Shown piece by piece: positions 1 through 12,100 of a DNA stretch of 64,000 nucleotides. Numbering within the stretch: position 1 is the stretch's first letter; the number at the start of each line of letters is the position of its first letter. The stretch comes from Hydractinia symbiolongicarpus (Eukaryota > Cnidaria > Hydrozoa > Anthoathecata > Hydractiniidae), in NCBI RefSeq assembly GCF_029227915.1, contig NC_079886.1:18142501-18206500 (forward strand), given 5' to 3'. A program made the translations under genes and the position numbers. The notes under the pieces were generated by a model that was not told the origin of the DNA, did not search any database, and saw only the letters and a list, made by a program, of their open reading frames with translations.

Positions 1-501
1 GACACAGCTGGTGATCGTGCATTACACAACAGTACGATTTTTAAAACAGGTGCTTTTTTTAAATCTAAAGTAAACAAAAATCGTATTAAAACTAGAGGAA
101 GTGAAAGCTAGAACAAATTTTTTTGTTTGTGTTACTCTTTTGGTTATTGTTTTCATTATATCTTGCTTTTTTTATTTTTTTCCTGAAGACAAAATACGGC
201 GCAAAAAATCAAAATATTGAATAGAACTTGCATGTCGTTTTGAGTTAAAATTCTAAAAATACCAGCGTTTTTTTTTTGACTAGGCATAACTTTCGAAAGA
301 CATGTAACTAAGTGCTGAATTTTCAACACTATTTCTAATACTTATGGTGGGTTGTGACAAACAAAAAACGTTTAACGTTTGCGGGGTGTATTGCATTTTT
401 CAGACAGGGTATTTTTTTGTTGATCCTTAGAAAGTGCTGAAGTAAATTTAAGAATATTGTAAGATGGTGTATTGGTTATATTAATATTTTTTAATTACCA
501 G

Positions 502-1330
502 GTGGCTAAGGAGATATGTGTTAGGGATAAGATGCAGACGACATTTGAAGGTAATATCGTTACAGTAAAGTACCGTCACTTCTGATTACAATGACACCAT
601 TACGTTGGCCTTACCTTAATCATCTTAAAATGCGATATTCTACACATGTACCAAATTTAATGACACCTCAATATTTTTCAGAAAACGGTTCTTTTTATTT
701 TTATTGCAGACGTGACGTCATTCTTATGCTAATAACGCCATTCGAAGTGCTTTGTTATATGAAATCAATATTTCGGTATTAAGCCTACAAGTCTGCCAAG
801 AATGAGAACAGTAACACGAGAGGAATTTTATAACATTGCATACTATGAAAAACAGCCAATTCTAGGTATGGGTGACGTCATATATGTCTCTTATGAGATC
901 ATCAAATTATAATACTTTTTGCACCTAATCATAAGTATTTCAGGGTTTATGACCCGCAAGCACTTTGTACGCTTGAGTGGACAAGGTGGGCACTCATTCG
1001 AAGACGTTTACAAAGTTATTTTCCTAATAGGACGGACGCTTTTGAAACCGGATGGCTAATGGAGGGTTTAAGTGGGATTGGCTTAATCGACTTTGTCAAT
1101 TTTTTTGTTTACTAATAATTTATTATTTTTTTAGTCAGGTATATTGATCGGTTTTTATGTTGATACTGTAAAATACAAAGTTCTGGGTCATGGACACAAA
1201 TCTCGCAAGCGTTTGCTTTTTAACTCGGACTTTGTACTTCGCAGTGCAACATCTTTATCGCTCAGCATTCGTTTAATATCAAACTTTTTTTGGTTTCTAG
1301 ATAGGGACCACAGTAGTATCGCATTATCAA
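502..1330 (+). other. Exon-like segments of an unidentified gene or decayed element
   Basis: I do not recognise this product. Five stretches look like exons. 502-550 is flanked by AG and GTAATA and reads VAKEICVRDKMQTTFE. 682-775 follows TTTTTCAG and continues in phase, reading ENGSFYFYCRRDVILML and so on. 792-865 reads LPRMRTVTREEFYNIAYYEK and ends at GTATGG. A further block begins at 944 after TATTTCAG, and another at 1135 after a T-rich tract and AG. Segments two and three are separated by only 16 bases, too short for an intron and not a multiple of three, so a frameshift lies there. The block from 944 is open in two frames, one ending in a TAA near 1060 and one running to about 1113. This pattern fits a pseudogene or an old transposon ORF better than an intact gene. 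Strand and exon limits are inferred from splice-like signals only. Confidence 0.3.
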
Positions 1331-1786
1331 TGTAGTATAACTGCATTGGGACATCTTTATGGGATATAAACTTCTAGCTACAAATTTTTGGAACTTCTTT
1401 TAAATAGCCAACCAGTTATATACACATGTTCGCATACACTTTAGGAAGTTACCTGTTCTACAGAAATTTAAAAACGTTAAAACATTGTTCTCTTAAAAGA
1501 TTGTATGGACAAGCCAGCTTTAATTTTCTTGAAGCAAAGCTAGTACATGACTTGGTTAACCCTTTGTCTCTAACATTCTTTTTCTTCCTAAGGGAGAATC
1601 CACGGAAAACTTCTATGGTTGTTGTTCTCGTGATAACGCACAAAGTAAACAATTTTGGAAACATTCCCTTACATAAAAACGCTTGTGTCATTCTTTGCTG
1701 TAGTGTTTTTTAAGAAATTTTTTAACACTTTTTTTTAGATATATTAACTTGTTTTACTTCGTACAACTATTTACAAAATGTATTTC

Positions 1787-1792
1787 TTTATT
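1787..1792 (-). promoter_or_regulatory. Candidate polyadenylation signal AATAAA
   Basis: AATAAA on the minus strand, 8 bases beyond the stop codon of the first calmodulin-like gene. It is very close to the stop, which would leave a very short 3' UTR. Confidence 0.35.
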
Positions 1793-1800
1793 TTCGTGTG

Positions 1801-2640
1801 TTACTTATTGGCAGGTAACGTCATCATATCTTTAAATTCTGGAAAACTGATTTTTCGATTTTGTTCCAATCTAAACAAGAGGAAAAACATAAAGTTTCTT
1901 ACACAAATCTTTCATTTCCCTTCAGTAGCGCACTCAATGATCAGATCTACGTATTTGTAAACTTACTTAAAATGTTTAATAACAGCTTGTAGGTCTTTCT
2001 CATCAGCTTTCTCCATGATATGAACTAATGCTTCTTTTATATCATTAGCAGCAACGAATCCTTCTCCCATGAAATCAAACGCGTTAAATGCAATCCGTGC
2101 TGAAAGGTATATAGCATATTTTACAAAGACTACGTGTACGAAATACTTTTATTTATTAATTTTCTAATTCCTGTAATTGCCTAGTTTGTAAAAAACTTAA
2201 AATTAAATTTGATGCATCAAGCACATTTATTGTAGAGCTAGGTTTATAGGAATGAGTTGGTATAAGAAGGATCACCCCTTTTGTAGTTGTGCAAATGTGT
2301 TTAAAAAAGAAGCTCATTCTTAAGACTCTGTGTTTTTCTTCACCAAGTTGCCTGTCTTTAACGGAAATAGAAATTTGGGAAATCATATACCTTCTTGCTG
2401 ATTTTTCTCCTCTGTTTCAAGTCTATCAATCAAGTCCATAAATTCATTGAAGTCGATTTCACCATTTCCATCATCAACTAGAATCGTTAAATTCTCCAAG
2501 TCTTTATCTGTCGGATTGTAACCAATTGTTTTTAACATATCGCGAAGTTGAGTGCTCAAAATAAATCCTTTGTTTTGGGAGTCCAGTAAACAGAACGCAT
2601 CGTTGTATTCGCGAATTTGATCTGGTGTAAATCTATTCAT
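1801..2640 (-). CDS. Calmodulin-like EF-hand protein, copy 1 (three exons, 150 aa)
   Basis: Exons are 2391-2640, 1967-2099 and 1801-1870, joined in phase through GTATAT/CAG and GTAAGT/TAG junctions, giving 150 residues. The architecture is that of calmodulin: four EF-hand positions in two pairs with the linker near residue 80. The start MNRFTPDQIREYNDAF matches the usual calmodulin-family opening. Almost all calcium loops are degenerate: loop 1 is DSQNKGFILSTQ, loop 3 is DFMGEGFVAAND and loop 4 is KLEQNRKISFPE. Loop 2, canonical in the neighbouring paralogue, reads DDGNGEIDFNE here, 11 residues instead of 12, so one metal-coordinating position is missing. The protein may bind little or no calcium and could act as a constitutive light-chain-like subunit; that is inference. 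It lies head-to-tail with its paralogue at 4015-4908. No promoter element is obvious. Identity to the calmodulin/troponin C superfamily is secure; the exact subfamily is not. Confidence 0.87.
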
Positions 2641-4014
2641 AATTGCGGATGTTTATGCTTGAGTACCCTTTTTTTCTTGTGGACAATAGGGCAGTTACAA
2701 CTTTTTTTTTCAAATTAGATGTCTTCTTTTTTTCAATGTTCTTATATGTTCAATTACACTCGTTAAAATAGATGAATTCCAAAATAAAGTTATTTAGAAC
2801 GAGTTTGATATAAACATAAATAATAAACTTGCTGTGCATCTCCCTAAAAAGTTAAATGCATATTATTTGCGTTGAATTCACAATTCAAAATTGTCGCTGC
2901 ATGTTGATTAAAACGAAGTTAATCATTGATAAAATTGGTGAGTCAACACTCTAACAACAGGTGTGTGTTTCTGAAGCAGAGATTTTTTAACCGGCTTTGA
3001 TAACCACTCTTTGATATGAGGATTTTGATAATTATTAATCTTATTTAGAAAAATGCGAAATTGCATACCGCAACATATGTTTTACCCATTTTAGTCTTGC
3101 GGCCCACTATCAAACATAGTTACGGCTTTAGCAAAATTTTACTTATAGTGGTCCAGGCTTACAAAATATTTATAGAGTTATGTCCTTGCTGGTCACAATT
3201 CCGGACGGATCATATTGGAAATAATTGAATTATATAAAACGTTTATAATGAGAACCTGTTAAAGTTCTTCGGACCTGCGTGGGTTGCTGCGTGAATTGTT
3301 TTGTAATGAAGACAGCACTTAAACTTCTAGTAGCGCATTTCTGAAGGGAATTACCTTAAAAAACTATTGGCTGCTATTGGCTGCGAAGATTTGATAAGAT
3401 GATTCTGTTCTTTCTTTTTGCAAAACAAAGTCAAAGAACAGCCTTTCTCTAGGTTTAAAGATACAGTTGTATATACAGTAATAGGAAAAAAAAATTCGCA
3501 ACCCAAGTAACGACATGTACCCATTTGTATTTCACTAAAGACAACTGGTAAAGCTAGGGACGTTGAGTGATTTGAACTATTAAACGATCTAGTGGCTTTT
3601 TGTCTGTAATAGTTCACTTATTATATCAGTTTATATGATGATTTTATGAATTTTATATCGTATCAGGCTTGCTACGTCCAATTTAAATGGAGAACCTAAC
3701 TAGTACCAGACAGTACTGGTAAATGAGTGAGAATTATTTTCAATTTTGTCATTGCTTTTTCAATTACGTTTACTATTTTTGGTAAATGAATTTTCAAAAT
3801 GGTCACCTCATTAGCGTCTTAAAAGCTTTTCAATAATTTTTGTTTTGCACGAAAAAAGCGTAGTGCAAAATTGTTGGCAAAATTCTTTTTTTTTTCAAGA
3901 TGCATTGCATATAATTTTGCAGGGTTTCCTATTTAAATGGCAACAAAGGGATATGAAGATAAAACTCAACTTTTTTGGACAAGTTATACACAAAGATTTT
4001 TAACAATGTTTCTT

Positions 4015-4908
4015 TCATTCATCTTTTCTTGGCATGACCATCATATCCCTAAACTCTGGAAAACTGATTTTACGATTCTTTTCCAATCTAAAATGATATA
4101 AACATTTTTTAAATGTTTATTCTTAGTAATCATTTTTATTCATGACAGGTCTCACAGTTTGATACTCAATATACCTAAAATGCTTGATAATGGCATGAAT
4201 TTCTTTCTCATCGCTTTCATCCATAACTTGAGTCAGGGCTTCTTTTATATCATTGGCAGCAATGTATCCCTCGCCAAGAAAATCAAATGCGTTGAATGCT
4301 GCCCTTGCTAAAATAAAACGGTAGTAAAAACAAACGATTCGTTTTTTTTTTTAATTTACATAAGTAATATAAGTAAGTAAGTAATAAATAAGACAGATTT
4401 TGCATAGACATTTTCTTATTTCACAGGAATCAGCTGGTTTGTTATTAACAGTACTGCTTTCAAGAAAGTACTGCAAAAAAGGACCTTACTGGACGAAAAA
4501 TTTGCAACTGCTGATTTTTGCGATAATAATGCCAAGTTAATGTTGCATTCTTTGATCTCAAATGTCAAGACTTTTTTTAAGATAATACAAATAAAATTAA
4601 AAATTATGGCCGTAAAAATGATTTAACGAACAAGAACTATGTCATTAATTCCGACCTTCCTCCGTGTTTTTTTTCTCTGTTTCCAAGTTGTCAATGAGAC
4701 CAACAAATTCATCGAATTCGATTTGTCCGTTCCCATCTTCGTCAATTAAAATTGTTTGTACCTCGAACAATCTATCGGTTATATTGTAACCAATAATTTT
4801 CAACGTGTGGCGCAGCTGATGACTGGATAGATAACCTCTGTTTTGTTTGTCCATAACACGAAACACATCATTGTATTCGCGAATTTGATCAGAGGTAAAT
4901 CGATTCAT
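4015..4908 (-). CDS. Calmodulin-like EF-hand protein, copy 2 (three exons, 152 aa)
   Basis: Exons are 4656-4908, 4175-4307 and 4015-4087, giving 152 residues. The structure is the same as the copy at 1801-2640: exon 2 is exactly 133 nt in both, intron phases match (1 and 2), and most residues are shared. The first donor reads GTCGGA, weaker than in copy 1. Loop 2 is DEDGNGQIEFDE, a full 12-residue canonical EF-hand loop with D1, D3, N5, G6, I8 and E12. Loops 1 (DKQNRGYLSSHQ), 3 (DFLGEGYIAAND) and 4 (RLEKNRKISFPE) lack key acidic ligands. One calcium site per molecule is therefore expected. The C terminus is the basic VMPRKDE. The two genes arose by tandem duplication, and this one keeps the ancestral loop. 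The role of such single-site calmodulin-like proteins cannot be read from sequence. Confidence 0.88.
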
Positions 4909-6659
4909 TTCTGTTCAAAAAAAAAATAAAGTTTTGATTTTAATGCGATAAGAAGGTTATTCATTTGTAAATGAGTTTTCGCTCTTTTTCATTGCACAGT
5001 ATATATTGAATGTCCAAGCTGCTACTTGATTCTTACAAATTAATTATTTATCTATATTTTCTTATTAGAGTATTTACTCATTCTTTCTTTAACAACTTTA
5101 CCAACCTTTTTTATGCATTCACAAATTTTTCTATGTACCACTATCCACTATCCAGATACAGCTGTTGACTTTAATTCTGTAAGTTCCATATAGGCAAGCT
5201 AAAAAGACAAAATACAACGAAACTGGAAATTAATGTTAGCATGTAAATGAACCTCTCTCACGCAAAATTAAAATTTATTAAGGGGTAAAAAGACCATGTC
5301 TGTCTTTGTAGGTCTTTATGACATGCTGTATTATTTAAATGCCTTACATAAAAACATCTATTAGTCGGTTTTTGTCCACTTATGTTGTAACAAAATCCTT
5401 CTGCCGTTGCCAATTTTTCTCGAACACCTTCACACCGACCAAGCCTGACTTACGGAAAGTACTACAAATTGCATAGAAATCATAGTACTACTTTTAGTAA
5501 TCATAATCTATTTCGCTCTAAGATACTGAGAATGTGTTAGCAATTACGGCGAGTTATAATATTGTGGTCATTTAAGGAGAAACGTTTAGAAACTTTTGAA
5601 ATATCACATTACCTTGCAAGGTGATGCACAACTTTTCTACAAAATACTACTAAAGTATCCCACATGAAAAATGTGCTCCTCATTTTTGATATTTCCCATA
5701 TGGTATACGGCTGTATTAGAAATATATTTTTCAGAGGAATGAGGTATATAAAAAATCTACCGAATCTCATACGGCGCGGCCTTTTAACTAGTAAAGCACT
5801 TGTAGGGACAGTTGCGTCATTATGGTAGCGCAAACACAAGAAAACAACGAGATATTTTAACAATTGAAAAAATCCTAATTCACAAAATTCGCAAAGATTA
5901 ATTCTCGTCGTTTGACACTGGCAAAGAAATTCGTAGGATTGCACAACATTTTCTTTTTGTGAAGTTCTGCATATGCTTCTCCATCCTCATCATTGGACCC
6001 CATCATAATCTCAAGACAACGAAAGAACGTGGTTTGCGGAGTAATATTCTCCGTTTTTTGAAGGGAGGTACATCGTGAACCGCAAGATAACATAAACCTA
6101 ATGAAAACTAGGATTTTAGAATCGCAAAAGTTTTTTTTTTTCGCAAAAACTTCATTAAAATAAAAACCTAATAGCGTGAAGTTTAAAGGTAGCAAGATGA
6201 TGATTTTAATTCGCAAATTCCATGGACATTCCTATGTTCCTATGTTCATTCTTATTCTTCGAAAAGACCTTTTTTGTTAAATTAAAAAAACATCTGCATA
6301 TTAGGAAGCCGTGATATTTCGTATATTACTCCACTAGTTCTCACGAAAGTTATTTTATTTCTATAATTTCCTCAGAAACATCCACATTCGCGCTTTTTAA
6401 TAATAATCCAAGTAAATACCCTAGGTAATTATTTGTTCCTACAGTTATTTTTTAAAGAAAGATATATATTTACTAACTGTTTTTATTAGTAAAATGTTTA
6501 ATATTTTCGTAAAGGTCCATTAACTATTATTACTGCTAACCTATTTTAAATAAATAGTACATACGGGAAAATGATATGAAGTTCCAGTTGTTGAAAACGT
6601 TCTAAAAGACAATCATACAAAAAAGTCAGTTCACACTAGCATCAGCATTTACTAGCAAC
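4909..6659. other. Intergenic stretch, no supported gene
   Basis: AT-rich. Around 5880-6180 there are several TTCGCAAA/TTTGCGAA words typical of old mobile DNA in this window. A minus-strand open frame ending near 5875 looks coding in places (it contains ASVKRRELIFANF) but has no start, splice context or family match, so it is not called. Confidence 0.4.
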
Positions 6660-7899
6660 ATGAAAATTTTTATTATTTTATCTGTATTAATACTGGCAGT
6701 AAGCTGGATGTCTTCCACTGAAGCGTTTGGTGGTGGTATGGCTCCTTTAGGAAAGAGAAGCCAATATGAGGTAAGACTTTTTTATTATTTTACTTCAAGG
6801 CGTACAACAGTAACGTCCATTGCTACTCTGTGCTACAGGTGCACGAAATAACAGCTTGGGATAAAACGACCAGAATCTGAGGACCTGCGAACCCGTGGAT
6901 TTTGTCAAATGCTAACAATCGGTTTATATGATAGTAAGTAAGTAAGTAAGTAACGGGAAGTTTTAACGTCCTAGGGGATTCCATTCTAACAGTTGGCTCT
7001 TCCTCCCCTCCGACTGTACCTATGTTACATTACCGCCAGAGACACGTATAGCAGTGCTCTAACTTGCTTGCCTGCCACACAAGCCGGTTAGCGGTCGGTA
7101 TATGGCACCAAATGGGCTGACAACACTGCATTTAAAGTGAGCCGGAGTGGGAACTCGAACCTGAAACCTTATGATTACAAATCGAATGCACTACCAATAC
7201 ACCATCTCCGCTTGATGATAGTACCTATATTTTGTCTAATTTTTTAAAATTTGGCCGCAGAATTGTTTCGGGTGGCCTCAGGCTAATATCATTATATGCC
7301 AACAGAAAAGCAATTAAAATTAAAATAATGTTTGCCGTAAAACTCTGTCTGTAATAATAGGCGTTGTGTTTCTGTCACATCGGCGGATTTCGTTTAAACA
7401 ATTTTCGACTGAAATGGGAAATACAATACTTTAAATAGCTTTTTCGTTAACTAACGATTGCTCTATATTATAATAATCGCTGTCTGTCTGTTAGCATAAG
7501 ATAGTAGCTGCGTATGGCGGTGGCGGACTCGTAATGAACACTTTTGGGTGAATTCACGTGAAGCTTTTTCACAGATTTAATGCTAGCTATCTGTAACAAA
7601 TCTCGCTAAAATAAATGGTGCGTGAAATACCCACATAAGTCGGGAAAATGCTGAAAAGAAAAACGGGGAAACTTTTTTTGCATTTGTTGTAGCGCAAACT
7701 AAATTAGCTTGACTTCAAATCGATATTCTAAGTTACTCTTGCAATTTCTTCTTTTTAATTTGTTTAGATTACATACCTTCAGAAGGCAAAGAAAAACGCC
7801 ATGAAAGAAGATTATATATCAAGAAGGCTTTGTAAACATGTCTGCCCTGAGGAAGAAATCGCGTGTCTTGCAAAATGCTTTAAAATAGTTTTAACCTAA
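6660..7899 (+). CDS. Small secreted cysteine-rich peptide precursor (80 aa, two exons)
   Basis: Exons 6660-6770 and 7768-7899 join in phase 0 (GAG|GTAAGA ... TTTAG|ATT). Residues 1-22 form a clear signal peptide (hydrophobic IFIILSVLILAVSW, then SSTEA). The next stretch, FGGGMAPLGKR, ends in a Gly-Lys-Arg convertase/amidation motif. A lysine-rich mature region follows, with four cysteines spaced C-X3-C-X6-C-X3-C near the C terminus (CKHVC and CLAKC). Paired CX3C motifs of this kind usually form a two-helix hairpin held by two disulfides. The pro-region plus dibasic site plus cysteine-rich tail is the layout of many cnidarian secreted peptides, including venom peptides and neuropeptide precursors, but I recognise no named family. 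The short peptide before GKR could itself be released and C-terminally amidated. The intron carries a SINE. Confidence 0.7.
6935..7213 (-). mobile_element. tRNA-derived SINE with (TTAC)n tail, copy 1
   Basis: Read on the minus strand, the head holds RNA polymerase III promoter boxes: an A box near 7194-7204 (TGGTGTATTGG) and a B box near 7150-7161 (GGTTCGAGTTCC), spaced as in a tRNA. A shared body of about 200 bases follows, ending in a (TTAC)n simple tail (seen on the plus strand as gtaagtaagtaa). A second copy lies at 15411-15670. It sits inside the intron of the secreted-peptide gene, in the opposite orientation. Confidence 0.8.
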
Positions 7900-9186
7900 T
7901 TTTCTGCACTTGTGTTATTTATTTTTTTAACTTTGATTGTTTGAGGATAAGTTTCCATTTGCTAATTTGAATACACAGGTGATCTGAACTTTGTATGAAA
8001 TTGATCTTGAAAAATTCCTAAATTATATACTACAATCCGAATTAGCGAATGGGCGAAGAGTATAATTTAAATTTTTTTGAAAAAAATATATCTATAGCTA
8101 CATCAAGTGTTTTCTTTTTGTCTTTCAATCTTTTAGCTCATTTAATTTATATAAATTTTTTATTATAATATTTCTTTGATCGCGGATCACTGTAACACAA
8201 TCCTTTTAAGTAGGTGACATTTTTAATGCCGGCTTAGCACCGCTTGTTTATGTGCAACGTCCGACCAACGTCCGAGTGTTCCTAGTTTCTGTGCAGGAAG
8301 TTCGTTTTGTTTTTACACAAACTATCTATTATTTAATTTTATATCATGGCAAGTAAAATCTTGACTATAATTCTATAAATAGTCAACATCAATCAATGCT
8401 TTCTTGGTCTTAAATATGACAAAAGTTTTTCCTGAGCTAACTGTAGGGCACCTAAACTAATTCAACCCTGGTTACTTAACTGTTCTCAAACAACAGTTTT
8501 GAGAAAAGTTAAAGAATGTTCGTTAAAGACGTGAAACTAAGTAAAAAGGTTCATCTGAAACTAGAGAGTCGTGTTTATATATATTCATGTATCAAAAAAC
8601 TCAAAAAAGTACAAAATCGACACGTAAATATAATAGATTAATATCGTGAAAATTTCAATTGACTGGTTTTATAAGGAGAGTTTTTGGCTACTCAAAATTT
8701 TTCTATCGCTGGAAAGAAAAAACAACCTTCGTATAATTTATTATAATATCAAATCAGGCAACCAATCTTTTTAGAGATGGTTTGGTTAGGGTTGGGGTAG
8801 TGGCAAGTTAGTCACTTACCATTATACAGTCCTATCGTGACTGGGGGCTGACGCACAAACAGAAATTGTTATGCTTTACCACCCCCACCACCACCCCCTT
8901 CCCCCTGCCCCTGGATTACGTAACGATGCATCATCCACTTAAATCTCTCCCATATTAACCATGATTAAAAAATAAATAAGAAACTTCAACAAATTTCGCA
9001 ATTAGCGCTTCATATAACGTTTTTGCACTTTTGCACTTCATTTGGCTGTGTCAGTTCACATGAACTTATTTGCTTTTTTCGGAAGCTATTACAACTATGA
9101 TTTAGCAACGTTTTATAAGCTTTTCACCAATACCAAATTTGACAGTTAATAATCCGACAAGGATTTAAAATGTGACTTTAAGTGGA
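7900..9186. other. Intergenic stretch, no supported gene
   Basis: AT-rich DNA with a short C-rich, CCACC-type tract at about 8879-8912. No coding or RNA signal seen. Confidence 0.5.
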
Positions 9187-12100
9187 TCATTCTTCTACGT
9201 CTCTTCTCAAGTACGTTAACCAATAAAATACGTTAAATGTTGTGTAAACCAATGGAAAGAAAACACGCGCGAACATTTCAATTCGGTCAGCAAATTTCTC
9301 GTTTTCTTCTTCCTCTTTCTTTTTCGCAGCAGTTATCGTAAAATCGCATTTTACTTCTTTTTCTTTTTTGTTAGTGTCAGGATATCTATTTCTTATTGTC
9401 TCCATTCTATGAGTATCCAAGGAAGTCCATATGTTGCCGTTCTCCACCATTGTTCGGCCATTTTGCTTCGTCATAGAATTAATAAATCCCATTTTTTCTT
9501 CCTGTGTTTGAAAGAAATAATAACAAATGGCCGGAGGCTTATCATAAAACTATTTTGAGCAACTAGTTTTATGATAAGCCAGTCATATATGTAAGGATAA
9601 GGCATCCCTCAACATATATCCTTGCATTTTAAAATAGACTGAATGTTTTTTCGGATTCACCTATTGGCGTATACGAAAATCAGTTTAAAAAAATAAAAGA
9701 TAAGATCCCATTAAAAAATACATCTGTCAGTGCGAAGAATATTTTAAACAAGATCGCATAAAATGCTATATTTTGCAATTTCCACACTTTTGGTTATATT
9801 GTTTTGACATCAATATACGTTTTCTAAAAATATTATTATTACAGATAAAAAAAATCAAGTTACTTGTTAGGTACTCACAGGGATTGACTTTTTTCTTCTT
9901 TTCCGAAATATATTCAGAATTTTACCAGAGTTCAGCACGACAGTATATTCCAAAAGTGTAAAAATAACACAAACGAATGACGTCATCAAAAATATGTCGA
10001 TTGCTTTGACGTAGTTGACTCGTGGTAGAGTTGCATTAACAGCCGACCATATGGTTGAGATTGTCAAAAGTGTTGTGATACAAAGCGCTAAGAAAAAAGA
10101 GTTCATATGAATGTCACTTGCTTAACGTAAAGTTAAGCAAAACTGAGCAAGGTGTATTGGACCAGCCAATATCCTGTTAAACACAATCAGCTAAATACTA
10201 CGTATGAACGAAAATAACAAAACAAAAGATATAATAAAATGTAAGCTTGCAGAAAGCAATAAAAACATTTATTTTAATGAAGACATTATTACCAACTCTA
10301 GCTGGTGTAGCATTTCTTCTGATCCACAAGGAAATCCAAGATACGCACACAACAGCAATAGATGGAATGTAGATTTGAAGAATTGCAAAACCCATCAAAC
10401 GTTCAAATTCAAAAAAACCAAGTAGGACGGTGTAATTGCCTGAACAAAAAAAAAGTTGCGAGAAAAAATTAAAATGCCGTCGATTAACGCGTTCGCTAAT
10501 AATAGATGACTCGAGATAAATCATAGCTCTAAAATTTACAACATGTTGATAAAATGGTCTTTTCATCAAAATACCCCCTCAATCCAGTAAACTAAAAGAT
10601 TCGGATAAATTAGTGTACGTACCAGCTACATATGTATATTCTTTAACATCAGTTGTAAATTCAACAAGGTTAAATTGAGCCATTCTCGTATCCATGATAA
10701 TAACACCTGGTTCTTTCGACCATTCATATCGTAAGTGCTTTGATCCATATGCATCTAAGAAAGTAAGATATTGGATACAATCGTCGACAGAAGGTATATA
10801 AACAAAATCTTCCTTTACCAATTTCAAAGAAAGTAGGAAAAGGTTTCATAGTTATTGTCGAAAAATAATATTGAGAAGTATATAACAAATTCTCTACTTA
10901 CAACTAAGGATCTCAAACATACACTTTTGTTTATCCATTGGATAGGCTTTCAGATCCAGAAAACAAGAAGGCGAAACGGTTACCCTAGTTTGGATATAAA
11001 AAAGTTCAAACTGAAAATTATGATTTGTCCTAAGCTTTGTATTACTTTCACATTTTGGATTTTAAGTCATCTTAAATTGACTTTTCCTTTCTTGATAAAA
11101 AAGTTCAATTTTCTGTACATGGTATTTTCTAAGTTGCTATATGAGATTTCTTCAAATGACCACTTCTATTTATTTCCTACTTATTTTTCTAACAGAATTT
11201 TGTAAAAATTACTATAAGTCAGTATGGTTAAATCCACCTCAACTCGACATCGAATTTTCCAATTATGATTTTCTTTTAGAAAAAAATTGTATAGTGAGCA
11301 AGTTGAATTCAAAATACTATTCCAGGTTAAAATTGTCCGTCGAGTAAAACTGTGAAAAAGGCGTTTGGAATCTTTGAATGTAACCTCTTGTGAGGCCAAA
11401 ATTATATTCAGAATAGAACTTCCTTTTCATAAAACCTGCTATAGTAAACATCTTAGGCAAAAAAAACAGAAAACATTTCAAATATTTCCCAGTGGTATCC
11501 ATAAGTATTAAAGTTTATATAACATTTAGCCTTCCATCAAAATGACGCGATCATCTTTTAAAAATATTTACATGCATGTGTAATAGCACCAAATCATTTT
11601 ATTACTTGTTTGCCAAAATCACATACCTTGTGCCCCAAAACACTGAGCCATTGGGGTAAATATCCAGTTTATGATTATTCACAGTCACATGGTGCATGGC
11701 ACTTGTTACAGAATTAATGAAAACAGTATCCGGTGTCCAAATTATATCAGACGGATGTTTTGTACCAACAATAATAGTAAGTGGTACTGGTAATTTGTGT
11801 TGCAGTCTGTGATCCATCCACCGTTGTCGAAAGAACATGTCGACAGTGTACATCTAATGATAAGACATCGGAATGTAGAGAAAAAGACCTTATTGTTTTG
11901 TTAGCTCAGGATAGCGGAGTTTCTGAGGAAAACTATTTAAGGTGTTAATATTTCGGCAATTGTATAAACAGAAAAACACAAGATTTTTGAACATAGGACT
12001 ATTTTCTTTAATGATTGTGTGATTCAAAAAGTAACTTAAACATCAAAAGAACAGAGTGAATGTATTATCACTATTTTATTAAATAAACGTATGACATACC

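Noticed and set aside
5609-6216. Two overlapping minus-strand open frames of 111 and 113 codons
   Set aside because: They overlap in different frames, have no splice context or domain, and lie among TTCGCAAA-type repeat words.
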